The notes below the pieces were generated by a model, which was not told where the DNA came from, ran no database searches, and saw only the letters and a program-made list of their open reading frames with translations. 64,000 nucleotides of DNA, taken from Malassezia japonica. Taxonomy: Eukaryota; Basidiomycota; Malasseziomycetes; Malasseziales; Malasseziaceae. Numbering within the stretch: the stretch's first letter is position 1; each line of letters begins with the position of its first letter. The stretch covers positions 248,001 through 312,000 of the forward strand of contig NC_083371.1 of NCBI RefSeq assembly GCF_029542785.1, read 5' to 3'. Of this stretch, positions 36,028-47,500 are shown piece after piece. Made by a program: the position numbers and the translations under genes.

Positions 36028-37504
36028 ATGGCCATACTGGTGGAGCCTTCCTTAGGCAACCCTTTGCTTCGGCCCGACCCCCGCCCGGGGATTGCGGCGA
36101 CCTACCCCGCATCGATGCCGGACGCGCTCGAGCCAGACGCGGATCTCGCCGCGAACGAGACCGAGGCGAATGACGGCGACGAGGTGGACGAGGATGAGGA
36201 CGAGTGTGGATTTGCAGATCAGACTGCACCTGAGCTCTTGAACGAGGTCATTATTCGCTCGGGCTACTTGCTCAAGCGGGGTGATAAGCGCAAGACCTGG
36301 AAAAAGCGCTGGGTTGTTTTGCGTGCCTCGCGCCTCGCGTTTTACAAGAACGAGAGGGTACGTTGCATGGCTTATACAGGAATATCGCCTTCTCAAGGTT
36401 ATCAATGCGAGCGAAATTCGCGCAGTGGTCCCGGTCGACTTTAAGCGCGTCGGGCTCACCGTCGGCATTGTGACGCCGGATCGCACCATGTACATCCGCT
36501 CGACGAACCTGCAAGAGACCTATGCGTGGATCGACGCGGTGAACCATATCCGCGCACTGCACCAGGACACGGTCGGGGACCTCGCCCAGCAGGTCGGCGC
36601 CGTGCACCTCCGCACGGATGCGCGCCGTGCGCTACGCACCGAGACGGCGCCGGCCACGAGTTCCACGCGCGAAGGCTCTGCGCCAGTCACGATCGGCACG
36701 CGCTCGTCGACCGCGCCGCCGATCAGCATCCTGCAGGTGTGTGACGAGATGCCGACACCGATCGACACGGCGATGCTCAGCTCGTCGCCGGTTTCGACGC
36801 ACATGCCTCCGAGCGCAAGCGGCGAATTGCGTGGCCGCGAAGGCGTGCGGTGGCGCGACGACGACATGCCGACACGTGTATACCCCAGCAGTGGCGACGA
36901 AGAGAGCCGGCCGGCCGGCCCGTCGCGCTTCCTGCAGCAGCCGACGGCGCCCGCGATGTTGTCTTCGTCCGAGGACGAGGAGCTAGAGCTCGACGAGGAG
37001 CACGACCAGGCGGCGCCGCTGCCGCAGCCTGCCGCGCCGCCGGCGCGGGAAGATACGGACCGCGTGATTGCGCAGGGCTACCTAATGAAGCAAAGCAGCC
37101 ACCGCAAGCACTGGCGCAAGCGCTGGTTCGTCCTTACGCAACATGCGTTATTCTATGCGCGGAGCCACATGGATACACGAGTGCACCGCAGGCTGCCCAT
37201 GGCGGCGATCCTCGACGTGATGGAGTGCGACGCGTCGCAGAGCGGCCCCGTCGCCTTCAACCTCCTGAATCTCTCTGGCGCGCCGTTCCACACCGCGCTC
37301 GAGTCGCGCAGCCCGGAGAATGCGCACGAGGTGCGGCCACGCAAGGAGCACTGCTTCAAGATCGTGACGCCGAGCCGCACCTTTGTCGTATGTGCGCCGA
37401 CGGAAGAGGAAGAAATCAAGTGGCTGAGTGCGTTCCAGACCATCTTGAATCGGCAGCGCAGCGTGCCTCTGGCGCTGCGCCGTGCATCGATGAGTGCGAA
37501 TTAG
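36028..37504 (+). CDS. tandem PH-domain protein (Opy1-like)
   Basis: Exons 36028-36357 and 36380-37504 give 484 aa. PH1 (about residues 73-175) runs from SGYLLKRGDKRKTWKKRWVV to ETYAWIDAVNHI; PH2 (about 355-470) runs from QGYLMKQSSHRKHWRKRWFV to EIKWLSAFQTILN. Both have the basic KRxxKxWKKRW/KHWRKRW loop expected for phosphoinositide binding. The linker is Ser/Thr-rich with acidic clusters (SSSEDEELELDEEHD). Two PH domains and no other domain is the layout of yeast Opy1, a PI(4,5)P2 sensor, but that identity is inferred. The intron is 22 nt. It is convergent to the histidine phosphatase gene (9 bp). Confidence 0.85.
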
Positions 37505-37513
37505 TGTAAATAG

Positions 37514-38221
37514 TTAGATCGCTTCGTCTACGTTGGCCAGCTTGCGCGACGCGTCGAGGTGCGCAATGTCCGCCCATCGCACGATCGTCGGCGGGTCGCG
37601 CTCAAAGAGGATCTCGGAGATGCTGCAGTTCCAGAAACGCGACGGCTCAATCGACGGCGCACACACGACGTGGCCCTCGGCAAGCATCACAAGGTTCACG
37701 AGCGAGCTCAGCGCACCGCCGTGGCTCACGAGCACCGTCGTGCCGGGCGTGCTCGCGACGGACGTCTTGAGGTCGCGGAAGAAGGCGCTTAGGCGCGCCA
37801 TTAAGCTGCATCAGCGATAAAACTTACTCTTTCGTGCTCTCCATGCCTTCCGTGTCGGCCGGCTTCTCCCGCGGGCCGTGGTAGACCTTGCCTTGGAGCA
37901 CGCCAAACTGGCGCTCCATGATCCGGGGGTCGTTTTCAATACGCAGCGCGGGGTGGTGCTTGGCAATCGCCGCGGCGGTCTGGTTTAGCAGATAGACGTA
38001 CGTTGTACGCGCGCTGCAGAGGGCTGCTCACGATCCGCGCAATCGGCTCGTCTTTGAGCGCGGCGCCGGTCAGCTCCGCCTGGCGCAGGCCGAGCTCGTT
38101 CAGCGCCGTGTCCAGCTGTCCTTGGATTATACCTGCGTCAGCAACATTACCTACCCTGCACATTCTCGTTCGTCTCGCCGTGCCGCACAAGCAACAGGCG
38201 TCGGGGCAGCGCCGTCATCAT
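37514..38221 (-). CDS. histidine phosphatase (phosphoglycerate mutase-like)
   Basis: Exons 38221-38155, 38132-38002, 37979-37828 and 37805-37514 give 213 aa. The catalytic RHG motif is LLVRHGETNENVQG (His about residue 15), followed by QGQLDTALNELGLRQA, SSPLQRAYNTAAAIAK, the acid-base Glu region MERQFGVLQGK and LVSHGGALSSL with the second His. This is the TIGAR/fructose-2,6-bisphosphatase-like branch; the substrate is not predictable. All three introns are 22 nt. Two tandem ATGs start the frame, and only 17 bp separate it from the divergent APC5 start. Confidence 0.9.
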
Positions 38222-38238
38222 CCGAAGGAACCTCCACT

Positions 38239-40228
38239 ATGATCCAGTTTGGGAGTCAGCAGGCGCTCGACGGGAGCCACGTCGCGCTGCTGGTTCTCAT
38301 CACCTACTTCTGCCAGGCAGGGGCGCCGGAGGGGGAGAGCAGGGCGCAGTGCGTGCTGCTCCTGTTCCTCGCACGCGCGGTCGAGTCGCTCGACGACGCG
38401 CCGCCGTCGCTCGCGGCACTCCACGCGCGCCTGCGCCGCGCGCTTGGAGCGTACCCCGAGACGCTGACCGGCGTACAGACGTATCTCGACCAGTGGTTTG
38501 CGCTGCTTTGGAACGTCGATGGGCTCGCCGAGCTCTTTCACAGCAAGATCCCCGAGTGCTTATGCCTCGTGCCAGAGGACGCAGACCAGTCGCATACCCA
38601 GCTCCTGGACCGCCGCTCGTACCTCGGCTTGTATGTGCGCCGCGCGCGTCTCGCATTCGAGATGCTCCTCGACCTGGAGCGGCTGCAGCTCGCGTCGATG
38701 TGTGCCGCATGGCGCGACGGCGACGCGCACGGACTCGCCGACGAATGGCGGCAGCACAACCAGGCGCGCGCGTTTCTGCAGTGGCGCACGAGCGCACGGA
38801 AAGGCGACTATGCTGCAGCCAAGAACGAGCTCCACGCATTCTTTGACCTGACGATCCCAGGGTGCGAGCAGGAGCTGCACCAGCACGCCCTGCTCAACCT
38901 TGCCCAGTTTCACATTCACACAAAAGGATACCCCGCCGCCCGCACGACGCTCGACGAAGCGATCCTCCTCGCGCGTACCGTCGGCGACACAGAGTGCATG
39001 CGCGCCTGCGACGACCTGCTGCAGCAGCTGGCGTACCTCGACCCCGAGCCGGGGAAGGAGCACGCGTGGCTCCTCACGCGGCGCGACACGGACACGCAGC
39101 TCGCGTGCGGCGCCTATTCTCCGCTTGCGCTATGGAAAGCGGACCGCGACGCGGAGCACGGCAAGCCGCTCCTCGCGATCATCCAGTCGCTGGCCAATGC
39201 GACGTGGGCTTCGCGGTCCTCCGACAAACACGCGCCGGGGCCGGATTGGGAGCCACGGCCGAGCATTGAGCGCAGCGCAGCGTGCGCCTCGGCGGTGCTT
39301 GCGCAGACATGGCTACGTCTCGGTATACCTGCGCTCGCCGAGGCGTACACCGCGCACGTCGCGCGCCTCGAGGAAAGTGCGCCGCGCAGCTGGCCTGCGA
39401 TGCGCCTGCGCACCGCCGCCACGCGCGCGTACGCACTTGCGGAGCGCGGCGCGTACGACGCGGCCGTGTGTGAGCTCGTTGCGCCGCGTGTCGTGCGCCT
39501 CGTTGCGGATCATGCGCAGCTCGACGAGTGGCAGCAGAGTCTCTGGCGCATAGCGTATATGCGTGCGCGGCGGCAGCGACACACTGCGTCGCTGCGGCGC
39601 CTCGCAGAGCTGTGCCCCGGCCTGGATGCTGACGCCCAGGTCGCGCCGCCGACGCAGCGTATACTTGACGAAGCGAAAGACGTGATTGCCGCACAGCAGC
39701 CCTACCAGAGCCTCGACCGCCTGATGCAGGCGATCGCCTCCGCCGAGAAGCAGAACCTGTACCCGTTGCAGCGCAGCGGCCTCGCGTGCCTCGCCGAGAT
39801 CATGACGACCTCGCTGCAGCTGCCGGAACAGGCGCTCGCGACGCTCTCCGAGATCCTCCCCCAGGCACTCGCGGACGCCAACGCCGAGCGCCGTGCGTAC
39901 TCCATGTGCGTGTACGCCAAATGCTTGCTGGCCACACAGGATATCCAAGGCGCACGTACGTGGCTCGCACGCGCCCAGCAAGGTACGCCCTTCTGCTCAC
40001 ACAGACTTTTTCGCTACGGAAAACTACAACGAGCGCGCCGCGTGCCTGTACCTCGAGGCCCGCCTCGCGCAGCACGCCAATGACCCTTCTGCACGCGACG
40101 CAGCGGCCACGGCCTACCACGTTGCGCGCGAGCAGGAGCAGCACGCGGCGACCGACGCCGCGCCAGCCGCCGGCTTGGAAGACCTCCACATGCTCGTTAT
40201 CGCCGTTCGGCAGCGTGTGAGTGACTAA
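38239..40228 (+). CDS. APC5: anaphase-promoting complex subunit 5
   Basis: Scaffold/TPR subunit of the APC/C ubiquitin ligase platform. Exons 38239-39982 and 40005-40228 give 655 aa. The diagnostic region is ALLNLAQFHIHTKGYPAART, then TLDEAILLARTVGDTECMRA and CDDLLQQLAYLDP, the Apc5 TPR-like motif. Helical repeats continue to the end (LEARLAQHANDPS). The 22-nt intron (39983-40004) links RAQQ to DFFATENYNERAA. Apc5 sequences are poorly conserved, so identity rests mainly on this motif and size. A hotdog thioesterase gene follows 12 bp after the stop on the same strand. Confidence 0.82.
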
Positions 40229-40240
40229 GCTTTTGCCAAG

Positions 40241-40816
40241 ATGCCGGTTCAATTGCAGCCGGTGGACGATGCGGTGAACATCATCAAGATGGTCCTGAAG
40301 GACACGTTCGAGAGCAAGGACGGCTGGTCGTTCTTCTCGATCGAAGACTCGGACTGTGAGTTGACGTATGCCGACCGCAACGGCGTCGTGGCGGGCTCGG
40401 GCGACCGCGCTGCGAACGAGCGCCCGAAGCGCGCAGAGACGACCGACATCCGCTTCCGTATGAAGGTGCAGCCGCGTATGACGAACCAGTTCGGCACGAT
40501 GCACGGCGGATGTGCGGCCTCGATCATCGACACGCTTTCGTCCTTCATTATTCCCCTGTACTCGACCGGCGATGTGGGGCAGCCGTGGATCACGTTTGGC
40601 ATGTCGCAGACGCTCACGGTCAACTACCTCGCGCCCACGCGCCTCGGCTCCTGGATCGAGGTCGCGGTGAAGGGCATGTCGGTCGGCAAGAGCGTCGCCC
40701 TGCTCGAGACCGAGATCTGGGAGCTGAGCGGCGACAAGTCTAGCGACCGCAAGGTGCGCACTGCTTTCAGCACGCACACCAAGATCGACGTGAGCGGCAA
40801 GCTCGCCAAAATCTAG
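40241..40816 (+). CDS. hotdog-fold thioesterase (ACOT13/PaaI family)
   Basis: 191 aa, one frame. The hotdog signature is MTNQFGTMHGGCAASIIDTL with the catalytic-loop Gly-Gly and Asp. SQTLTVNYLAPTRLGSWIEV and SVALLETEIWELSGDKSSDR complete the beta sheet. By family it hydrolyses acyl-CoA thioesters, possibly in mitochondria, although no clear presequence is visible. It begins 12 bp after APC5 on the same strand and is 12 bp from convergent YTH1. Confidence 0.88.
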   Translation: MPVQLQPVDDAVNIIKMVLKDTFESKDGWSFFSIEDSDCELTYADRNGVVAGSGDRAANERPKRAETTDIRFRMKVQPRMTNQFGTMHGGCAASIIDTLSSFIIPLYSTGDVGQPWITFGMSQTLTVNYLAPTRLGSWIEVAVKGMSVGKSVALLETEIWELSGDKSSDRKVRTAFSTHTKIDVSGKLAKI

Positions 40817-40828
40817 TCATAGTACATA

Positions 40829-41789
40829 CTACCGCCAACGGCCCCCACGGTCCATGCCGCCGCGCCCACCGGGGCGGCCGGGGTTGACACAAGCATTCGC
40901 AAAGTGACCGTACTCACCACACTTGTAGCACAGCACGTCGTTCAGCTCGCGCCGGCGGGGATCGCGCGGCGCCGCGGCCATCGGTGTCTTGCGCAGCTCT
41001 TCGGCGGCAGCCCAGTCGGACTCGGGCACCACCGCACGGCCCGTGCGGGGGTCCGTCGGCAGCTCGTGGATGCCGGGGCCCGTGCCAAAGGCCTCCATAA
41101 TCGACAGGGGGCGGTGCGTGAGCAGCGGCGTGGTCGCTCGCGACTCGGGCGAGGGAATCATGGCTTTCACACTGGGTAAGTAGAGCAACGTACTGTCCCA
41201 TATTGCAGTCGGGGCCGAGGGGGCAGAAACCGGCGAGGTAGTACGGGCAGGCGACCTGCCGCATGTGCTTCTTGGGGCACTCGGGGCCCCGGGGGCAGAA
41301 ACCGCGCTTGTACAGCTCGCACTCGCGCCGCTTGACGCTGGGGTCAATATGCACATAGAGGCACTCGTCGCCCGAGTTGCAGAAGCCATACGTCGCAAAG
41401 AGGCGGCACTCGGCCATGCGCCGCAGGTCGTACTCGTGCAGGTAGTCGCACGCATCGCCTTTTTTGCACAGTCCACGCAGCCAGTGCTTGCACACCGTCC
41501 GCCGCATCGCATCGCGCCCGAGCGCAGGCACTGCGGGTGAGGGCGTCACGACGTGGCGCAGGGGGCACCGGCTTTGCAAATCGCAGCGCCCTTTTGCGTA
41601 CCGCGGACAGACTTCGTCTTCGGTATCGAGGCGGATCTTGAGCTCGCGCTTCACAAACGGCTCAAAAGAAAACTCATTATGCTGCCAGTCGTCTTCCGTA
41701 GGCAGTCTTCGCTGCCGCACACTCGAAAAGAGCGACGAGGAGGCGTGGCTCGGCGTGTAGTCCACCGGCAGCGCCAGGACGTTGGCCAT
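40829..41789 (-). CDS. YTH1: mRNA 3'-end processing factor Yth1 (CPSF30)
   Basis: Zinc-finger subunit of the cleavage and polyadenylation factor that recognises the poly(A) signal. Exons 41789-41194 and 41171-40829 give 312 aa. Five CCCH fingers are visible (CPRYAKGRC..., CKHWLRGLC..., CRLFATYGFC..., CELYKRGFC..., CPYYLAGFC...), followed by one CCHC knuckle, CYKCGEYGHFANAC. Yeast Yth1 lacks the knuckle; metazoan and many basidiomycete forms have it. The 22-nt intron (41172-41193) splits finger five between its last Cys and its His, so splicing is needed to complete the finger. It is divergent from the HECT gene (56 bp). Confidence 0.95.
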
Positions 41790-41845
41790 CGCAGCTGGAA
41801 GTGGAGAAATACGTCGGATGGGAAGATTCGGCCATTTCTCCACGC

Positions 41846-44506
41846 ATGCCACCCAACGCATGGGGCCTACGGAGCCCAGGACCAAAGCGCGAGAGCGCAG
41901 GGCCGGCGCCGTCGGCGTTTCCTGATCTAGGGGCCGCACAGCAGGTGCCGTCGACTCGGCGCACACGCGCGGCTGCACGGTCGTCCGCCGCTTACGCCAC
42001 ACAGGACGATCCGAATCCGTACCGACCCCGCATCGACGAACTAAACCAGCGCGCGACGCAGTGGCGCCGCACGGGGCGCGTCGCGCGCGACGTCGTTTTT
42101 CGTGACGAGGTCGAGCGCGTGCCTGTCTCGACCGGCGTGCCGCTCGAGGAGGAGGAGCGAGGTGCAAGTATGGCGAGCCTCGTCGTCCGCGACAAGACAC
42201 GAGGCACGTCGGCGCTCGGCGCATGGGCCTCGCTCTTTGCCGCACCGGCCGACCCCGTTGCGGCCGTGGCAGGGCACGAAGTATACGGCGATGCCCTCGA
42301 CGAGCCGCAACAGGACACATTTACCACGCACGATCCAGGCGAGCTCAAGGACGGCACAGATGTCAGGACGCTGCATACGTGCATGGATGCATGCGTGCGT
42401 GCGTACCGCGCCGACGCCCTCGAGCGGCACAGTGAGCCACTCGATGCGTTTGTGCCGCTATTTCAGCTCGTCGAAGTGTCACTTGCCTCGCCCGTCATGC
42501 TCTACCGCCTCTGCATCCGTGGCGCAGTGTACGATGATGCACCCCTTGCGCTGCTTCGCATGTGGCTCGCCGACGCTAGTCTTCCGGTGCTTGCGCGCAC
42601 GCGCCTACGTGACATTGTCTATGGGGCACTCGATACCGCCGCCCTGCACCTCGAGGCGGCGCAGCGCCAGGCAGACAAGGAAGAGGCCGTGGCTGTGTAC
42701 GAGTCACGCTATACCCACCAGCCCATTGCCGTGACGGACTGCGCGTTGTTGGCGATGGATGCTTGCGACGAGGATCCCCAGCGCATTGCGCGTATCGCTC
42801 GCTCGGTCGATCGCCGTGCATGGAAGCAGCGGTCGGAGCGCGTCGCGTCCATGCCGACGGACCGCCTTGCATCGCTCGCATCGCGCACCAGCTCGGCACT
42901 GAGCTGGCGCCTCGCGCAACACACACCGAGCGGTGCGTCGCAGCGTGCCGCACAAGCGCCATCGTACAATAACGACGAGACGCTCCTTGCCCTGCTCGGC
43001 GCATTAGAACATCTGTGGAAGGCGAACCGTGCCCGTCCCGCTGCGGCGCAGTGCGGTATTCATACCTTTTATGCGGTCGCGACCGAGCTTCCGTTTGGTC
43101 TCGACGAGTACGTCGGATGGGTCAATGCACCGGCATCCGAACAGGGCATATACCCACTTATGGACCACCCCTATGTCCTGAGTCTCGGCACCAAGGTGCA
43201 AGTCATTGCATGGGAGTCGCAGCAGGCCTTGCGACAGGCATCCACGTACGCGTGGATGTATCCCCAGACATCGACGCGCCATGCGATTGCCGACGGACTC
43301 CAAACGGCCAGCGGCATGCACAGCACGCCCCGCGCGCCAGTGGGCGACCAAGGCACGCTTGCTTTGCAGGTGCGCCGCGACTACCTTGTCGAAGATTCCA
43401 TGGGCCTACTAGGCCTCGATGCACTGGAGCTGCATCGCCCGCTCAAAATCACCTTTGTCGACGAGATTGCGCAGGATGCGGGCGGCTTGCGAAAAGAGTA
43501 CCTGCTCCTGCTGTGCGAAGAGCTATGCCACCCCACGCGCGGCCTCTTTTGCGATATCAACGAGGCACCGCTGCATGGCGTGCTGTGGTTTGCCCCCAAA
43601 CCGCTGGGCGAATCGGATACACTGCCTCTCTACGAACTGCTTGGCATGGTACTGGGCCTCGCACTGCTGCACCAAGTGACGCTTCCGCTGCGCTTCCCCG
43701 AGCGCATGTATGCGTCACTGCTGCACCGCGTAGTGCACCATGCGCCCCCAGCGTGTACGCTCGACGCGCTGCGTGCCGTGCACCCTCAGCTGGCGTCCGG
43801 ACTCGAGCAGCTGCTGCGCTACGAGGATGCGCATACCTCGGTCGAGGACGCGATGGGCATGACATGGTCCGTGCACTATGCTGACCGGCTGTACGAGCTT
43901 GCGCCTGGCGGCGACGCGCAGAGCGTCACGGCCGCGAATCGCGAGGCGTACGCCACGCGCATCGCCGAGTGGATGCTGCACGACGCGATCGATGCGCCGC
44001 TCGGCGCACTTGCGCGTGGCTTTGCGCAGATCTGTGCGCCTCCCGGCGCGCGCCTTGCGCGGACGCCCCTTGCGCTCTTTCTCCCTGCGGAGCTCGAGAC
44101 GCTGCTGCGTGGCCGCGACGAGCACTTGCTGGATGTGAGCGCATTGCGGGCGAGTACTGCGCACGTCGGCTTCCCTCCAAAAGCCACACACGGTCCCTCG
44201 GCCGCGCACGAGAATCTCGATGCGTTCTGGGACGTGTGGCGCGCGCTCGACGCGCCGTCGCAGCACGCGCTGCTCGGATTCATCACGGGCAGCCCCCGTG
44301 TGCCGGCGATGGGCGCGGCGTGCATCGGTCTGCGTATCCAGCACGTAGACGACCCCTATGCGGCACTCGGCGCGGCGACCGAGCGCGTGCCGTGGAGCAG
44401 TACGTGCACCTCGACGCTATTTCTCCCCGTATACCCCTCGCGCGCGGTGTTGGAGGACAAGGTGCGGGTGGCACTGCAGCATAGTACAGGGTTCGGACTA
44501 GGGTAG
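41846..44506 (+). CDS. HECT-type E3 ubiquitin ligase
   Basis: 886 aa, one frame. The C-terminal about 370 residues are the HECT domain: LELHRPLKITFVDEIAQDAG, GGLRKEYLLLLCEELCHP, LHGVLWFAPKPL, YELLGMVLGLALLHQVTLPL, and the catalytic Cys in WSSTCTSTLFLPVYPS at about residue 854, 33 residues from the end as usual. The N-terminal part is helical without WW, C2 or RCC1 repeats, consistent with the Hul4/HUL5/UBE3-like group; I cannot choose among them. The open frame extends upstream only from a GTG, so the ATG at 41846 is used. The TAG stop directly abuts the convergent gene's stop codon. Confidence 0.9.
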   Translation: MPPNAWGLRSPGPKRESAGPAPSAFPDLGAAQQVPSTRRTRAAARSSAAYATQDDPNPYRPRIDELNQRATQWRRTGRVARDVVFRDEVERVPVSTGVPLEEEERGASMASLVVRDKTRGTSALGAWASLFAAPADPVAAVAGHEVYGDALDEPQQDTFTTHDPGELKDGTDVRTLHTCMDACVRAYRADALERHSEPLDAFVPLFQLVEVSLASPVMLYRLCIRGAVYDDAPLALLRMWLADASLPVLARTRLRDIVYGALDTAALHLEAAQRQADKEEAVAVYESRYTHQPIAVTDCALLAMDACDEDPQRIARIARSVDRRAWKQRSERVASMPTDRLASLASRTSSALSWRLAQHTPSGASQRAAQAPSYNNDETLLALLGALEHLWKANRARPAAAQCGIHTFYAVATELPFGLDEYVGWVNAPASEQGIYPLMDHPYVLSLGTKVQVIAWESQQALRQASTYAWMYPQTSTRHAIADGLQTASGMHSTPRAPVGDQGTLALQVRRDYLVEDSMGLLGLDALELHRPLKITFVDEIAQDAGGLRKEYLLLLCEELCHPTRGLFCDINEAPLHGVLWFAPKPLGESDTLPLYELLGMVLGLALLHQVTLPLRFPERMYASLLHRVVHHAPPACTLDALRAVHPQLASGLEQLLRYEDAHTSVEDAMGMTWSVHYADRLYELAPGGDAQSVTAANREAYATRIAEWMLHDAIDAPLGALARGFAQICAPPGARLARTPLALFLPAELETLLRGRDEHLLDVSALRASTAHVGFPPKATHGPSAAHENLDAFWDVWRALDAPSQHALLGFITGSPRVPAMGAACIGLRIQHVDDPYAALGAATERVPWSSTCTSTLFLPVYPSRAVLEDKVRVALQHSTGFGLG

Positions 44507-47500
44507 CTATGCAGGCCACTTGTTCGGGTCCAGCGACAAGACACGTTGGAACGCGCGGTCGCGCTCGATGACCGCAGGCAGCGTCAGGCTCTTTTCGCCC
44601 TCGCCGAGCACGATCTCGAGGCCTTCGGGGCAGCGGTCGAGCGCCGGGGTGTTCTTGCGCGTCTTTTTGATACCTGAGACGCGGTCGAGGGGAACGTCAA
44701 ACATGACCTTGTTCGGCTCGGGAATCATCGACGCCAGCACCGAGTACGGCTCGAAAGGCGCAGTGCCTTGCTTGTTCATCTCGGGGCGCACCATCTCCTG
44801 AATCGCGGAGGGGGCAATAATGGGGTAGTACGAGCGACCGTCAACGACCTTGGTCAGCCGCGAGACATCCGTCTCCGTCATGCCCTGAGGGGCCGTGAGC
44901 GGCTTGATCGTCGAAAAGGTCAGCTGGAATACGATGCGCTTCGGCAGCACAATCAGGTGGCCCACACGCTTGCGGTGCACAGCAAGATAGACTGCGTTAG
45001 TAAGAGATACGTACTGCCTTGGCCATCCTGCTCGTCCACCCAGCGGATACGCTGCGGCGAGCCACGGGGGGACGTCATATCGGGGCGCAGCTGCCGCGAA
45101 TGCACCGCTTCCACAGACACCGCAGGCGACATTGCCACGCCGTCCTGCGACAGACTCAGCGAGGCGTATGACGGCTGGCGAGGGACGGTCGCGTGGCTCA
45201 GCGTGTCTTGCTGCACCTGCTTCGCACGGCGGCGGCGGTCCAGCTGCTCTTGCAGCGTGTCCGACGTCGCAGCGATGAACGAAGGCGGGCCACTCGGCGC
45301 GGGCGCCGCAGCAGGCACCGGCGTCGTGACGGCAGGCACCGGCGCGGGCGCCGCATGGGGCGACGGCACAGGCTCGCGCTCGATCGGCGCCGGGGCGGGT
45401 GCAGGGGCAGGCACCGGGGCCGGCACAAGCTCGGGCTGCGGCGCGACAGCGACCGGGGGCACAGGCGCAGAGACGGGCGTCTCACGAACGTGGGCCTCGG
45501 GCGTGAGCTCGTTACTGGACTCGTTCAGAGGAACCTGGAAGAGCGGCGGGGCCGGCGCGACATTCAGGCCCGGCGGCTTCGCTTCCCATGCAGGCAGGAG
45601 CTCGGGCTGCGGCTCGGGCTGCGGCTCGGGCGCCTTGGGCTTGGGCTCCTGCTGCGGAAGGCCGAAGCCGAGTGCCGAGAGTGCACGCTCGGCAACCGTG
45701 CGCTGCTCGGGCTCGCTTTCCTCGTCCTCCTCGTCGTCGTCCATGTCGTACTCGGACGTGATGCTCTCGACCTCGGCATGCCACGTCGGATCATGCTGTG
45801 GGGCCGGCGCAGTGTCCTGTGCAAACGGCTCCGAGGGCACGAGCGGCGTGCTCTGCACCGGCGCGCTGGGCTGCAGCGGTGCACCGCCGCTGAACGCGTG
45901 CGAAGGGACCGACCGCGAAGTGTCCGGCTGGGGCGCAGGGGCCTGCGTCGGGACCGGCTCCTGCTGCGTCAGGAAGGGGTTCACCTGCGGCTGGTACTGG
46001 GGTGCCGGAGGCTGGTACGCCTGCTGCGGCTGGTACATGGACGACTGCTGGAATGGGGCTTGAAAGGGTCCCTGGGGTTGCAGAGGCAGCTGCTGGGGCT
46101 GGGCAACCTGCGCCGGTAGCATGGCCGGCTGCATCGGCTGCTGCACCTGCATCGGCTGCTGCAACGGCTGGATCGGTTGAACCGGCTGCTGCACTTGCTG
46201 GATCGGCTGCTGCACGGGCTGCACAACGCTGCTGCGCTTCGTCTCCAGCGGCGTGTACCCCCTGCGCGACACCATCTCCGGCACCTGCTGCACCTCTTCG
46301 ATCTCGCGCACCTGCTCCATCTCGGGCTGCGACACGTCGGAAAACACGCCCGATGTGTCGGCCTGCGGCCGGAGCATGCGCGAGGACCTGCGCTCCTGGC
46401 GCGGCTCGACGACGTCGTCCGACGCATCCTGCCAGCGCTGCAGCACGCGGCGCGACGGCTTGCTCGTGCGCGTCTCCCTGCGGCGGCGGACGCGTCCCGA
46501 CGGCATCTCGGCAGACTCCTCCTCGACGATGCGGTTCGGCGCGATCTCGACAAACTCGCCGCGGCGGCGCTGCTCGCGCTCGACCTCCCAGCGCGTCTGG
46601 CTGAGCTTTTGCTGCAGGTACTCCTCGTCTGTGGGCACGCCCGCGAGGACATTGTCGAGGACCGTGCGCGAGGAGCTGACGTAGGCCCCCGTCGGCTCGC
46701 TGCGCGTCGACGGGAGGTCGTTGAGCATGTCCCAGAACTTGGTCCAGTACCCGTACTCGAGCATCGGCGCGACAATAAAGACGCACAGGAACACAAGTGC
46801 GCCCGGCAGCTTGACCATCATCCACGTCGTGACGTGCGCGCTGAGCAGCACCATGAGCAAGAGCCAGCCGAGGTAGCGCAGCGTCGCAATGGGGTTGCGC
46901 CACATGGCGAGGTTCTTCATGCGCTCGTGCACGTCCGCAAAGCTGTGCGTGTACACAAGCACCTGGTCGCCGACTTGCTGGAAGAGCGCCGAGGAGGCCA
47001 CCGTCAGCGGCTGCGTCGCGGCCAAGTCGAGGCGGTGCGTCCGCTTCATCATCGACTTGTTCGACAGCGTGCGCTTGAGGCCCGGTGCGCGCGAAACACT
47101 CGGCTCGTTCTCGTCCGGGATAAGTGTCTCTTCCGCGGGCAGGTGCAGCCAGCGGAACGTCGCGATGTACAGGAACGTGAGCAGGAAAAAGATGGCGAGC
47201 AAGTCGCCACGCCACCACACGACCAGGTAGAACGAAGCGACGGAGCCCGTGACCCACGGGCGCTCCCAGCGCCACAGCTGGCGCAGCATGACAAATGCGC
47301 CGCGGTACAGAATAAACATATTAATCACCAGGCGCGACGCATTGTGGTTAAAGACGTGCATGCGGCTCGTCTCGTTCGCGGTGTATTCGTCCATCTGCGC
47401 CTCGCGGCGTGCATCGATCGTCGGCGCACGGTAGGTCGACACCGACATGATCGACATCGCATCCGGGTCGCGCTCGCGCCGGCGCCACTGCTCGGCGATC

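Noticed and set aside
41801..41845. Upstream extension of the HECT ligase from a GTG
   Set aside because: Non-ATG initiation is not expected in yeast; it would also take most of the 56-bp shared promoter with YTH1.
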